Shown: one piece after another, positions 42,626 to 51,904 of the stretch
Position numbering within the stretch: position 1 is the stretch's first letter
Layout of the letters: every line of letters begins with the position of its first letter
The notes under the pieces: model-generated
Told to the model about the DNA's origin: nothing
The model's input: the letters and a program-made list of their open reading frames with translations, nothing else
Database searches by the model: none
Translations under genes and position numbers: made by a program
NCBI GenBank assembly: GCA_015478895.1
Contig: JADMKK010000021.1
Span: 62,001-126,000, forward strand
Length of the DNA stretch: 64,000 nucleotides
From: Comamonas sp.
Lineage (GTDB): Bacteria; Pseudomonadota; Gammaproteobacteria; Burkholderiales; Burkholderiaceae_C
Direction of reading: 5' to 3'

Positions 42626-45214
42626 CTAGCTGCCTGCAGTCTCCAGCATTCGCTCTTGCACCCAAAGCTCAAAATCTTTGGGTGCCAGCGGTCGAGAGTA
42701 CAGATAGCCTTGTGCCACGGGGTAGCCCTGGTCACGCAGCATGACGTTTTGCAATGCTGTCTCCACCCCTTCCGCGACCACGGTCAGACTCAGACTTTTG
42801 CCGATGCCCAAGATGGCGGTGCTCAATGCACGCGCGGCCTCATCGTTTTCCAGATCTGCCACAAAGCTGCGATCGAGCTTTAACTCACTGACGGGCAAAC
42901 GTCGCAAGTAACTCAGGCTGGAGTAACCGGTACCAAAATCATCCATCGACAGGCGCACGCCGTGGGCATGCACTGCTTCAATGGTTTTCATGGTGCTGAT
43001 GTTGGTGTCCAGCAAAATGCTTTCCGTCAGCTCCAGCGTCAGGTCTTTGGGGGCCAAGGCGTTGCGCTCGAGCGTGTCGGCGATCATGCTCGGCAAATCC
43101 AGGTTGTGAAAGTTCGACGGCGACAGATTTACGGCCACCGAAGGTACCACCAGGCCTTGCGCGCGCCACTGCGCCAACTGGCGGCACGCTTCAGTCACGG
43201 CCCAGCGCCCCAGATCGGCTATCAGCCCGCATTCCTCTGCCAACGGAATAAAGCGTGCCGGAGAGATTTCGCCCAGCGTGGGATGGGTCCAGCGTGCCAG
43301 TGCCTCCACGCCGTACAGACGCCCCGTGTCCATTTCCACCTGCGGCTGGTAGTGCAGCAGCAATTGTCCATCCAGCAGCGCCTGGCGCAGTGCGTTCTCC
43401 AGCGCCAGGCGCTCTTGAGCGAGGCGATTCATTTCACTGCTAAAGAAACTAAAGCGGCCTCGCCCTGAACTTTTGGCCTGGTACATGGCCATGTCTGCGC
43501 GGTGCAGCAAGGTTTCCATGTCACGACCATCTTGGGGGAACATTGCCACGCCAATGCTGGCAGACACAGCCACCGAGGTTTCCAGCAAATTCAAGGGCTC
43601 GGCCAATAAGTTTTGCAAGCGCTCAATGACAAGGCCAACATCATCGGCATTGCATTCCGGCAGCACCACCACAAACTCATCGCCCGACAAGCGCCCGGCA
43701 ATATCAGATTGCCGCAGTACCTCTTTCACGCGCGACGCCACCACACACAGCAACTCATCTCCGGCAGGATGACCCAGTGAGTCATTGACCTGTTTGAAGC
43801 GATCCAGATCAATGAACAACACCGCAGCCTTTTGGTCGGCGCGTTCGGCTGTTGCCAGCACTTGTTCGGCTTTCGCTTGCAGCAAGCTGCGGTTCGGCAG
43901 GCCCGTCAGCGCGTCGTAAAACGCCAGTTGACGGATCCGCAAGCGTGACTGCTCGCGCTCCATGGCCAGCGCGCACAGGTGCGTGCAGGCGTTGACGAGC
44001 TGACGGTGGTAGTCCGACGCCACGCCCGCGCCCGAGTCACGGTAATAAAACGCAAAGGTGCCCAAGACGGTGCCGTCTTTGTCAACAATTGGCGTTGACC
44101 AGCAGGCGCTATAGCCAAGCGGCAAGATCAGGGCCTTGAAATCTTCCCACAGCGGATCGGTGGCAATGTCACTGACCAATACCGCTTCTTTGCACCACGC
44201 TGCGGTGCCGCACGAACCCACGTTAGGGCCGATAGCCACGCCATCGAGCTGCGACGAATAGGAAAACGGCAAACTCGGCGCGGCCAGCGGGTGCAGCAGC
44301 CCCTGCGCATCTACGCGCAATATAGAAGCGCTGATTTCTGGTGCAATCCGCTCGACCTCTTCGCAGACCATCTCCAGCACTTCCATCAAAGGCCGATCGC
44401 GGGCCATGGCCTCCATCACCCGATGCTGCAAAACCTCGTGCATTTTGGAGCTGGTGATATCGGTCAGCACCGTCACCGTGTATTGCCAGCTACCAGCGTC
44501 GTCAGAGACTGGGTTGCTGATCACTTTGGCCCAGTAACGCTGCCCGTCTTTGCCAACGACCACCTCCTCCATGCTGACCGCCCGACCCGCACGCAAGTCG
44601 CTGCGGTAATACTCGACGAAGTGGGGCGTTTTTTGCGGGGACAGTAATTCAATGGCAGCGTGGTCTGCAATTTCCTCCAATGTCCAGCCAAACATTCGGC
44701 TAAAACCATCATTGACGTACAAAATGCGTGAGCGTTCATCACTGATAACGATGGCATTGTCCGTTGCACCCGCCACCAGTGAGAGGCGTCGCAAATGCTC
44801 TTGCTGCGCAAGCTCAATCTCATGGCGTTCGGTAATGTCGGAGGCCACCTTCAACACATGCGTCAACACCCCCTGCTCATTGGCGATGGGTGAGTACAAA
44901 GCCTCCAGCCAGCAGGTACTGCCATCGCTGCGCACACGCTCCACCACCCCCGAAAATTCTTGCCCTGCGCGCAAGCTTTTCCACATGTCGGCATACGCGG
45001 GGCTCTGCCCCAACGCAGGCGAACAAAAGCTTTGGTGTGTGCGCCCTTGCCACTGCGTGCCTTGCAGTTGCAGCATTTCCAGGTAATTAGGATTGGCATG
45101 GATCAGGTGGCCATCCAGATCAAACTCCGCCAAAGCCATCACCCGCTCCAGCACTCCAAACCGCGCCGCTTGTAACGGGATAGTTGCTTGGTTCTCTATA
45201 TCCACTGCCTGCAT
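42626..45214 (-). CDS. PAS-PAS-GAF-GGDEF-EAL cyclic-di-GMP signalling protein
   Basis: An 862-residue soluble protein without membrane segments. Order: PAS 1 (~15-130) and PAS 2 (~140-262) each followed by a PAC-like segment, GAF (~270-425, GPNVGSCGTAAWCKEAV), GGDEF (~430-590) and EAL (~605-855). The cyclase motif reads SGDEF, a common variant, and the product-inhibition site RQSD lies five residues upstream of it. The phosphodiesterase domain keeps EAL in GVEALARW, the DDFGTGYSS loop and the Lys in ELKLDRSF. Either or both activities may operate, gated by the sensory domains. AAGGA lies 7 bases before the ATG at 45214. No cognate partner is adjacent. Confidence 0.93.
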   Translation of the reverse strand: MQAVDIENQATIPLQAARFGVLERVMALAEFDLDGHLIHANPNYLEMLQLQGTQWQGRTHQSFCSPALGQSPAYADMWKSLRAGQEFSGVVERVRSDGSTCWLEALYSPIANEQGVLTHVLKVASDITERHEIELAQQEHLRRLSLVAGATDNAIVISDERSRILYVNDGFSRMFGWTLEEIADHAAIELLSPQKTPHFVEYYRSDLRAGRAVSMEEVVVGKDGQRYWAKVISNPVSDDAGSWQYTVTVLTDITSSKMHEVLQHRVMEAMARDRPLMEVLEMVCEEVERIAPEISASILRVDAQGLLHPLAAPSLPFSYSSQLDGVAIGPNVGSCGTAAWCKEAVLVSDIATDPLWEDFKALILPLGYSACWSTPIVDKDGTVLGTFAFYYRDSGAGVASDYHRQLVNACTHLCALAMEREQSRLRIRQLAFYDALTGLPNRSLLQAKAEQVLATAERADQKAAVLFIDLDRFKQVNDSLGHPAGDELLCVVASRVKEVLRQSDIAGRLSGDEFVVVLPECNADDVGLVIERLQNLLAEPLNLLETSVAVSASIGVAMFPQDGRDMETLLHRADMAMYQAKSSGRGRFSFFSSEMNRLAQERLALENALRQALLDGQLLLHYQPQVEMDTGRLYGVEALARWTHPTLGEISPARFIPLAEECGLIADLGRWAVTEACRQLAQWRAQGLVVPSVAVNLSPSNFHNLDLPSMIADTLERNALAPKDLTLELTESILLDTNISTMKTIEAVHAHGVRLSMDDFGTGYSSLSYLRRLPVSELKLDRSFVADLENDEAARALSTAILGIGKSLSLTVVAEGVETALQNVMLRDQGYPVAQGYLYSRPLAPKDFELWVQERMLETAGS

Positions 45215-45360
45215 TGTTTTTCCTTTTTGTATGGGCAACGTGCTGCGACAGCCACCTGCTCCATCAGGGGCTGCCTTGGAATACTTGCACCGCGCAGACC
45301 GGCTACCGGCCCTATTAGACGGTGGCAAGTATGACGGAGAACTGACGAAAAGTTACAAAC

Positions 45361-46284
45361 TCAACTACCCCTTGAACGCCACAACCAGCGCCCACCCATC
45401 TGATTCACTAGCATGCCCAACAACACGCCCAGCGTGCCCAGCCATTGCATGCCGGTGGGGAATTCACCCAGCAAGAGCATGGCAGAAATCAAACCAATCA
45501 CCGGCACCAGCAGCGACAACGGCGCCACCGTGCTGGCTGGATAGCGCTGCAGCAATTGCGTCCAGAGGCCATAGCCCAGCAAGGTGGACAGCAGCGCCAG
45601 ATACGCGATGACCCCGAGCCCTTTCCATGTGATGGCTTGCAACTGCTGCTGCATGGCATCGACCCCGCCTTCCAGCCACACGGACAGCAGCAGCATCGGA
45701 AGGATAGGAAAGACACTGCTCCACACCAGAAATGGCACGGGCTCATAGGCGCCGTACTTGGCCGCGTGGCGCGTAATCAGGTTGGAGGCGGCCCACATGG
45801 CGGCCGACCCCACCGTGCACAAAAACCCGATCAGCGTCATCTCCGAAGCGCTGTTGCCGTGTGCGGAGCCAATGGTGATCAATCCCACAATCGCGATGCA
45901 CAGGCCCAGCCACTGCCAAGGCTGCGGACGCTCTTTCAAAAACGCAGCGGCCATCAGTAACGTGATGAAGGCTTGGGTTTGCAGCACCACCGAGGCCATG
46001 CCAGCCGGCATACCCAGTTGCATGCCCACAAACAGCAGCCCAAACTGGCCCACCCCCTGCACCAGGCCGTAAGTCGCCAGCAGGCCCCAAGACAAGGTTT
46101 TGGGCGGGCGCACAAAAAATAGAAATGGCAACGACGCCGCCATAAAGCGCAGCGCACACAGCAGCAAAGGCGAGAGCTCTTGCAAGCCCCATTTCATCAC
46201 CACGAAGTTCACCCCCCACACCACGATCACGACGAGTGCCAGCAGCCAGTCTGCGCCGCTCAATCCCTTGCTGTTGTTATGCAT
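45361..46284 (-). CDS. EamA/DMT-family transporter
   Basis: A 307-residue inner membrane protein with ten predicted membrane segments in two EamA repeats. WLLALVVIVVWGVNFVVMKWGL opens the first repeat and MTLIGFLCTVGSAAMWAASNLI the second; STLLGYGLWTQLLQRYPASTVAPLSLLVPVIG is typical of the EamA (YdeD) subgroup that exports cysteine pathway metabolites. The substrate here is unknown. The short upstream region contains a dispersed palindrome copy and the pmbA terminator. Confidence 0.9.
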   Translation of the reverse strand: MHNNSKGLSGADWLLALVVIVVWGVNFVVMKWGLQELSPLLLCALRFMAASLPFLFFVRPPKTLSWGLLATYGLVQGVGQFGLLFVGMQLGMPAGMASVVLQTQAFITLLMAAAFLKERPQPWQWLGLCIAIVGLITIGSAHGNSASEMTLIGFLCTVGSAAMWAASNLITRHAAKYGAYEPVPFLVWSSVFPILPMLLLSVWLEGGVDAMQQQLQAITWKGLGVIAYLALLSTLLGYGLWTQLLQRYPASTVAPLSLLVPVIGLISAMLLLGEFPTGMQWLGTLGVLLGMLVNQMGGRWLWRSRGS

Positions 46285-46333
46285 GTTTTTGGCATCTAGC
46301 CCTTGCCCTGTCTAGGCAAGAAGCTATAAATTT
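46284..46333. repeat. dispersed palindrome copy (EamA/pmbA gap)
   Basis: TTTTTGGCATCTAGCCCTTGC, short loop, GGCAAGAAGCTATAAATTT. It aligns almost base for base with the rpoD-upstream copy at 62403. Confidence 0.85.
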
Positions 46334-46350
46334 ATTGATATTGATGGACG

Positions 46351-46380
46351 AAAAAAAGGCATGCTGTGCGCAGCATGCCT
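46351..46380 (-). terminator. terminator downstream of pmbA
   Basis: On the minus strand AGGCATGCTG / CAGCATGCCT (10-base perfect stem, 4-base loop) followed by TTTTTT. Confidence 0.93.
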
Positions 46381-46407
46381 GGGTTGGAGGAAGCTGGTAC
46401 AGCAGCT

Positions 46408-47817
46408 TTAGCTGCCCGCCACCTTCATGCGGTTGATCAATATCGAACCCACCGTCTTGGCTCCGTAGTTATACGCGTCTGCGCCAATCGCCTCAATGCC
46501 CATGTACATGTCTTTGAGGTTGCCCGCAATCGTGATCTCTTGCACCGGGAAAGCGATCTCGCCGTTTTCTACCCAAAAGCCCGAGGCACCGCGCGAGTAG
46601 TCACCCGTGACGTAGTTCACGCCCTGGCCCATCAACTCGACCACCAACAGGCCCGTGCCCAGTTTTTTGAGCATGGCATCCAGATCATCACCACGGCGCG
46701 TCAGGCGCGAGGTCATGGCGAGGTTGTGCGAGCCACCGGCATTGCCCGTGGTCTTCATGCCCAGCTTGCGCGCCGAGTAGCTCGACAGGAAGTAGCCCTC
46801 TACGCGGCCACTGTCGAGCACCATGCGACGCTGAACGCGCACACCTTCATCATCGAAGGGCGAGCTGCCTTTGCCGCGCAGGATGAACGGGTCTTCTTCG
46901 ATGCTGATGTGCTTGGGGAAAACTTGCTTGCCCAGCGAGTCCAGCAAGAAGCTGCTCTTGCGGTACAGCGTGCCGCCGCTGATGGCTTGCACAAAACCAC
47001 CCAGCAGGCCAGCGGCCACGGGCGACTCAAACAGCACCGGGCATTCGATGGTCGCAATCTTGCGGCTGCCCAAGCGGCTCAAAGCGCGCTGCGCAGCGTA
47101 GCGGCCAATCTCTTCGGGCGAAGCCAGCTCTACCGCATCGCGCATGGAGCTGTACCAGTAGTCGCGCTGCATCTCACCATTGCGACCGGGCAGGGACGCA
47201 ATAGGCGCCACCGACACGCTGTGGCGCGAGCTGGCATAACCACCGCGAAAACCACGCGTGTGGGCGCTAAAAAAGTGGCTTTGCTGGGCCGAAACGCTGG
47301 CGCCTTCGCTGTTGGTGATGCGCTTGTGCGTTTTCATCGCGGCATCTTCCGCCTGAATCGCAATGCGCGCAGCTGCTTCGCTGGTCACATTCCAGGCGTG
47401 GAACAGATCCATGTCTTTGTGCGTGTCTTGCGGCGCGATGTCATCGGCATCGGGCAAACCTGCCGTCGGGTCTTCGGCAGTAAAGCGGGCGATATCGAAA
47501 GCCGCCTGCACCGTTTGCTGAATCGCAGCTTCCGAGAAGTCCGAGGTGCTGGCATTGCCACGGCGTTGGCCCACATACACCGTCACGCCCAGCGACTTGT
47601 CGCGGTTGCGTTCCACGGTCTCCAGCTCACCCTTGCGCACACTCACAGACAGGCCGCAGCCTTCTGAGGCATCAGCACCAGCGTCGGTGGCGCCCAGCTT
47701 TTTGGCGTGTGCAAGGGCCTGGTCCACCAGACCTTCAAAAAAGGAACGGCTGTAGCTAAAGCCGGAATCAGCCTGTGCTGCGGTGGTGCTTGTGGAGCGT
47801 GTGCGGGGTTTATTCAT
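46408..47817 (-). CDS. pmbA: metalloprotease-like regulator PmbA/TldE
   Basis: A 469-residue protein of the PmbA/TldD family. GCGLSVSVRKGELETVERNRDKSLGVTVYVG near 55-85 is the typical first domain; the middle has NSEGASVSAQQSHFFSAHTRGF and the C-terminal beta domain has GNAGGSHNLAM, YVTGDYSRGASGFWVENGEI and VGSILINRM. TldD carries the catalytic HExxxH; PmbA is its partner without it, and I see no such motif here. The TldD/E complex degrades or trims peptides. The ATG at 47817 gives the usual length. It is divergent from darP, as in many proteobacteria. Confidence 0.93.
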   Translation of the reverse strand: MNKPRTRSTSTTAAQADSGFSYSRSFFEGLVDQALAHAKKLGATDAGADASEGCGLSVSVRKGELETVERNRDKSLGVTVYVGQRRGNASTSDFSEAAIQQTVQAAFDIARFTAEDPTAGLPDADDIAPQDTHKDMDLFHAWNVTSEAAARIAIQAEDAAMKTHKRITNSEGASVSAQQSHFFSAHTRGFRGGYASSRHSVSVAPIASLPGRNGEMQRDYWYSSMRDAVELASPEEIGRYAAQRALSRLGSRKIATIECPVLFESPVAAGLLGGFVQAISGGTLYRKSSFLLDSLGKQVFPKHISIEEDPFILRGKGSSPFDDEGVRVQRRMVLDSGRVEGYFLSSYSARKLGMKTTGNAGGSHNLAMTSRLTRRGDDLDAMLKKLGTGLLVVELMGQGVNYVTGDYSRGASGFWVENGEIAFPVQEITIAGNLKDMYMGIEAIGADAYNYGAKTVGSILINRMKVAGS

Positions 47818-47883
47818 AGCGGCGGATATGATACCCAGCACTGCAGCCCCTATGCGCTGCCACCCTATTCCCTCTGAGAAAAC

Positions 47884-48579
47884 ATGTCACGCAAACCCAA
47901 AAAAGGCTATTACGTAAAGGGCGTTTTCGTTGCTGAAGGCAGCGATCGCGACCTGGAACTGAAAGCCGAACTCAAAGGCACCTGGGACCAGACCCGCACT
48001 GATCGCAAAGTAGAAAGCGACGCCCTGCAAGACCTGGGCGAAGCACTGCTGGGCCTGCGCCCCAAGCTGCTGGAACGCCTGCAACTGCCTGAAAAGCTGA
48101 TGGATGCGTTTGCCGAGCAAAAGCGCCTGACCAACTTTGAAGCCAAGCGCCGCCAGATGCAGTTCATCGGCAAGCTGATGCGCAAGCTGGAAGAAAGCCA
48201 GGTCGAAGCCGCCAAGGCCGCGCTGGAAGAACAGCGCACCGGTGTGAGCCTGGAGCAAACCAACATCTTGGTGGCCGAGCAATGGCGCGACCGCCTGATC
48301 ATCGGCGACGAGCCCTTGACCATCTGGCTAGAGCAGTTCCCGCAGACCGATGTGCAGGAACTGCGTACCTTGATGCGCCAAGTGCGCAAGGACGACGCCA
48401 CCGCCTTGAAAAAGGCCGCTGAAGCCGAAGCCAAGGGCCACATCCTGCCACCCGCCAAAAAAGGCACGGCGTACCGCGATCTGTTCAAAGTGCTGCTCTC
48501 GCACATCAACGGCACCGCCAACCGCACGACCGATGAAGTCGAGGTGGAGCCTATCGATGAGGGAGAGGACGCTGAATGA
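47884..48579 (+). CDS. darP: ribosome biogenesis factor DarP (YjgA)
   Basis: A 231-residue, highly charged helical protein of the YjgA/DUF615 family, a late 50S assembly factor that helps form the peptidyl transferase centre. Core segments: LEAKRRQMQFIGKLMRKLE (here NFEAKRRQMQFIGKLMR), DRLIIGDEPLTIWLEQFPQTD and YRDLFKVLLSHI. The C-terminus is acidic. It is longer than the E. coli protein because of both tails. It overlaps mog by 4 bases (ATGA), and the pmbA gene diverges from it. Confidence 0.95.
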   Translation: MSRKPKKGYYVKGVFVAEGSDRDLELKAELKGTWDQTRTDRKVESDALQDLGEALLGLRPKLLERLQLPEKLMDAFAEQKRLTNFEAKRRQMQFIGKLMRKLEESQVEAAKAALEEQRTGVSLEQTNILVAEQWRDRLIIGDEPLTIWLEQFPQTDVQELRTLMRQVRKDDATALKKAAEAEAKGHILPPAKKGTAYRDLFKVLLSHINGTANRTTDEVEVEPIDEGEDAE

Positions 48580-49172
48580 GCCAGTACGATGCAGTCAAGA
48601 TTGGCATTGTCTCCATCAGCGACCGTGCCAGTACCGGCTTCTATGCAGACAAAGGCCTGCCTGCCCTGCAAGACTGGCTGACGCGCGCGCTGCACAACCC
48701 CATCACGTTCGATGCGCGGTTAATCGCTGACGAGCAAGCCACCATCAGCCAAACGCTGATTGAACTGGTGGATGCCGGTTGCAGCCTGGTGCTGACCACC
48801 GGTGGCACCGGCCCCGCGCTGCGCGATGTGACGCCCGAGGCCACTTTGGCTGTGGCGCACAAAGAAATGCCAGGCTTTGGCGAGCAAATGCGCCAGATCA
48901 GCCTGAAGTTTGTGCCCACTGCGATTTTGTCGCGTCAGGTGGCGGTGATCCGCAACCAGAGCCTCATCATCAATCTGCCGGGCCAGCCCAAGGCCATTGC
49001 CGAAACGCTGGAAGGCCTGAAAGATGCCGAAGGCCAGCAATTGGTCAACGGTATCTTTGCCGCTGTGCCTTACTGCATCGACCTGATTGGCGGCCCCTAC
49101 CTGGAAACTGAGGACGCGGTCTGCAAGGCGTTTCGCCCCAAGAGCGCCATCCGGGCCAGCCATACAGCTTGA
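48576..49172 (+). CDS. mog: molybdopterin adenylyltransferase
   Basis: A 198-residue MoaB/Mog-family protein that adenylylates molybdopterin before molybdate insertion. IGIVSISDRASTGFYADKG at the start, LVLTTGGTGPALRDVTPEAT near 72-92 (the MPT-binding TTGGTG loop) and NLPGQPKAIAETLEGL near 140 are diagnostic. The length fits Mog rather than the shorter MoaB. It is translationally coupled to darP and followed by a strong terminator. No other molybdenum cofactor genes are in the window. Confidence 0.95.
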   Translation: MSQYDAVKIGIVSISDRASTGFYADKGLPALQDWLTRALHNPITFDARLIADEQATISQTLIELVDAGCSLVLTTGGTGPALRDVTPEATLAVAHKEMPGFGEQMRQISLKFVPTAILSRQVAVIRNQSLIINLPGQPKAIAETLEGLKDAEGQQLVNGIFAAVPYCIDLIGGPYLETEDAVCKAFRPKSAIRASHTA

Positions 49173-49203
49173 AGGGTTGCGCTGCGCGGCCCCTTTCCCC
49201 AAG

Positions 49204-49232
49204 AAGGCACATGGCACCCATGTGCCTTTTTT
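49204..49232 (+). terminator. terminator after mog
   Basis: GGCACATGG (49206-49214) / CCATGTGCC (49218-49226) with a 3-base loop and a TTTTTT tract. Confidence 0.95.
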
Positions 49233-49268
49233 ACGGGATGACGCTGCCATCACCTGTCGATTGAACGC

Positions 49269-50468
49269 ATGAAGAACCACGCTGTACTGACCTTTATTTT
49301 TGCCATGTGCACCATGATGGGTGCGCTGGGCATTGACACTTACCTCCCGTCCTTTCACGCCATTGCGCAAGAGTTTGGCGTCGGCCCCACCGCCGTGCAG
49401 CAAACGCTGAGCGTGTACGTGCTGGCTATGGCCATCACCATGCTGTTTTACGGCACGCTGAGCGACACGTTTGGCCGCCAGCGCGTGCTGATTTTTTCGG
49501 CCACGGGCTATGCCCTTACCTCATTTGCCGCAGCCTTTGTGACCAGCATTGAAGGCATGGTGGCGATTCGCTTTTGCCAGGGCTTGATGGCTGGCGCGGG
49601 CATGGTGGTGGTGCGCGCCATGGTGCAAGACAAATACCAGGGCACCGACGCCCAGCGCATGATGAGCATGGTCATGTTCTGCTTTGGCCTAGCGCCCGCT
49701 TTGGCGCCAATTTTTGGTGGCTGGCTGCAAGCGCACGGTGGCTGGCGGGCGGCATTTTTCTTCCTGTCCGCATTCGGCGTGGTGTTGGCGCTGCTGTGCT
49801 GGCGTGCGTTGCCCGAGACACTACCGCGTGAAAAACGTGTGCCGCTCAAACTGCGTGTCATTGCTGGTAACTACCTGATCGCGCTACGCAACCCGCAATT
49901 TCGATTGATGGTGATCGGCCTGGCGCTGATGGCGGGTGCCAACGCCATCTACATCAGTTCTGCGGCGGAATTCATCATGGGTGTGCTCAAGCTCAGCGAG
50001 ACTGCGTTTGGCTGGCTGTTTATTCCGCTGATTGGCGGCTCCATGGTGGGCTCCGCCATCTCCGGCACCTTGGCCAAACGGATTGCACCGCAGGTGCAAA
50101 AAACCATTGGCTACAGCTGTCTGGCGCTGGGTTGCGCCAGCAATGTGCTCTACCACCTGTTCACCGACATGCCCGTGGTGCCGTGGGCCGTGCTGCCGAT
50201 AACGGTCTACACCTTGGGAATCGCCTTGCTGATGCCGATTTTGTCGCTGCAAATCATGGGCATGTTCCCCCAGATGCGCGGTTTGGCGTCCTCCCTGCAA
50301 GGCTTTGCGCAGATGAGCGTGTTTGCCGCCATGGCCGGCTTGGTCGTGCCGCATTTGTTTCACAGCGGTCTGGCACTGGCACTGGGGCAGATGCTGACGG
50401 TGGGACTGGGCATGCTGGTCTGGTGGTGGTCGACCCACCATGTCGCTAAAAAAAATAAGAGCGCCTAG
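49269..50468 (+). CDS. Bcr/CflA-family multidrug MFS transporter
   Basis: A 399-residue 12-segment major facilitator of the drug/proton antiporter group. GALGIDTYLPSFHAIAQEFGV in segment 1, YGTLSDTFGRQRVLIFSATGY (loop 2-3 motif A, GxxxDxxGRR-like) and GLMAGAGMVVVRAMVQDKYQG are typical of Bcr/CflA. It probably exports small hydrophobic compounds such as sulfonamides or chloramphenicol-like drugs. The last codons and the TAG stop fall inside a dispersed palindrome copy (50450-50500), so the C-terminal KKNKSA may be repeat-derived. Confidence 0.92.
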   Translation: MKNHAVLTFIFAMCTMMGALGIDTYLPSFHAIAQEFGVGPTAVQQTLSVYVLAMAITMLFYGTLSDTFGRQRVLIFSATGYALTSFAAAFVTSIEGMVAIRFCQGLMAGAGMVVVRAMVQDKYQGTDAQRMMSMVMFCFGLAPALAPIFGGWLQAHGGWRAAFFFLSAFGVVLALLCWRALPETLPREKRVPLKLRVIAGNYLIALRNPQFRLMVIGLALMAGANAIYISSAAEFIMGVLKLSETAFGWLFIPLIGGSMVGSAISGTLAKRIAPQVQKTIGYSCLALGCASNVLYHLFTDMPVVPWAVLPITVYTLGIALLMPILSLQIMGMFPQMRGLASSLQGFAQMSVFAAMAGLVVPHLFHSGLALALGQMLTVGLGMLVWWWSTHHVAKKNKSA

Positions 50469-50500
50469 CCCTTGTTATTCATAGACTTCAGATAGTTTTG
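50450..50500. repeat. dispersed palindrome copy over the MFS gene stop codon
   Basis: AATAAGAGCGCCTAGCCCTTG, loop, AGACTTCAGATAGTTTTG. The TAG stop of the transporter lies within the CTAGCCC core. Confidence 0.65.
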
Positions 50501-50548
50501 TATTGCTAACGCTTGAAAATCAACGGCCCATAGCTATCAATTTCAAAC
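50500..50548. repeat. second, degenerate palindrome copy beside the first
   Basis: TTGCTAACGCTTG, loop, CGGCCCATAGCTATCAATTTC, in the same orientation as the neighbouring copy. Confidence 0.5.
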
Positions 50549-50587
50549 AAACTTAAAAAGACTCAAACGAACGCTGTGCGGCGGCGC

Positions 50588-50617
50588 AAAAAAAGGTAGC
50601 CAGATGGCTACCTTTTT
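50588..50617. terminator. bidirectional terminator between the MFS and TRAP binding-protein genes
   Basis: AAAAAGGTAGCC / GGCTACCTTTTT, perfect arms with a 4-base loop and A/T tracts on both sides, serving two convergent genes. Confidence 0.93.
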
Positions 50618-50652
50618 CGTTAGCGAAAGCAACCGCGAAAATCGCATGCGGC

Positions 50653-51732
50653 TTACAGCTTTTGCGACGACATGAAGTTGTCGAAACGGCCTTCGGCAAA
50701 GCGAAACCACAGCACTTGGTCGCGCTGGAAATTGCGGTAGTCCGCATAGATTTTTTTCCAATCTGGGTTGCTGGTGTCCAGACCGGCATAGACCTCCATG
50801 GAAGCCTTGAACGAAGCGTCCATGACTTGCTGGGGAAACGGCAGCACTTTGGCACCCGCAGCCACCAATTGCTTCAATGCCACGGGGTTGCGCGCATCGT
50901 AGCGGCCTTGGCAGGTGACGTGGGCTTCGTAGGCTGCTGCCTTGACGATGGCCTTGTACTCATTGCTCAGGCTGTTGAAGGCCTTGTCGTTGATGTAGAA
51001 AGAAAGGTTCAGTGAACCTTCCCACCAGCCGGGATAGTAGTAAAACGGTGCTACCTTGTTCAGGCCCAGCTTCAGATCGTCATAAGGGCCAATCCACTCT
51101 GCGGCATCGATCGTGCCTTTTTCCAGCGACTGATAAATTTCGCCTGCAGGAATGTTCTGAGGCACAGCACCCAGCTTTTCCAGCACCTTGCCGGCAAAGC
51201 CACCCACGCGGAACTTCAGGCCCTTGATGTCTTCGGTGGTCTTGACTTCCTTGCGGAACCAGCCGCCCATCTGCGCGCCCGTATTACCACCCATGAACGG
51301 CACAATGTTGTACTTGGCATAGAACTCAGTCATCAGCTTATGACCATTGCCATCCACCATCCACGATGTCAGCTGGCGCGAGTTCATTCCAAAAGGAATC
51401 GCACCGCCAATGGCAAACACTTCGTTCTTGCCAAAAAAGTAGTAAGGCGCTGTGTGGGCTACTTCCACGCTGCCACTTTGCACACCGTCGACCACATTGA
51501 AGGCAGGCATTAACTCGCCAGCCTGGTGCACCGTCACATCAAACTTACCGCCTGTCATCGCTTTGACCGATTGGGCAAACACGTCAGCAGCACCATAGAT
51601 GGTGTCGAGCGACTTCGGAAAGCTAGAGGCAATGCGCCAGCGCAGTGCAGGTTGTGCATGCACGGCTGGGGCTGCTGCGGCAGCCAGAACACCGGCGATA
51701 CCGGCATTTTTGAGCATAGAACGACGATCCAT
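50653..51732 (-). CDS. TRAP transporter periplasmic binding protein, copy 1
   Basis: A 359-residue DctP-family protein of the TakP/FcbT1 group. The Tat-type signal MDRRSMLKNAG with the Ala-rich stretch ending VHAQ is followed by ALRWRIASSFPKSLDTIYG. FFGKNEVFAIGGAIPFGM, GGNTGAQMGGWFRKEVK and FRVGGFAGKVLEKLG (with the carboxylate-binding Arg of this group) and YYYPGWWEGSLNL are conserved with copy 2. AAGGAGA precedes the ATG. No permease is adjacent; the DctQM pair at 22115 belongs to the same TRAP subgroup. Ligands in this group include alpha-keto acids and chlorobenzoates; the specific ligand is unknown. Confidence 0.92.
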   Translation of the reverse strand: MDRRSMLKNAGIAGVLAAAAAPAVHAQPALRWRIASSFPKSLDTIYGAADVFAQSVKAMTGGKFDVTVHQAGELMPAFNVVDGVQSGSVEVAHTAPYYFFGKNEVFAIGGAIPFGMNSRQLTSWMVDGNGHKLMTEFYAKYNIVPFMGGNTGAQMGGWFRKEVKTTEDIKGLKFRVGGFAGKVLEKLGAVPQNIPAGEIYQSLEKGTIDAAEWIGPYDDLKLGLNKVAPFYYYPGWWEGSLNLSFYINDKAFNSLSNEYKAIVKAAAYEAHVTCQGRYDARNPVALKQLVAAGAKVLPFPQQVMDASFKASMEVYAGLDTSNPDWKKIYADYRNFQRDQVLWFRFAEGRFDNFMSSQKL

Positions 51733-51805
51733 GAGGAGTCTCCTTAAGGGTTATGAAACTAACCAATCCCTCCTGCTCCGCTTCTGATTGAGGGATTGCA
51801 GGAAC

Positions 51806-51850
51806 AAAAAAAACCGGTGCAGTGAGCGGGAACGCGCAGATACACCGGTT
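51806..51850 (-). terminator. terminator between the two TRAP binding-protein genes
   Basis: On the minus strand AACCGGTG / CACCGGTT with a 23-base loop followed by TTTTTT. It ends the upstream copy 2 transcript, so the two paralogues have separate transcription units. Confidence 0.8.
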
Positions 51851-51904
51851 CTTATCAATAGGCTGCCTTGCGTGATGAATACGTCAAGACAGCCAAGACC
51901 ATGC

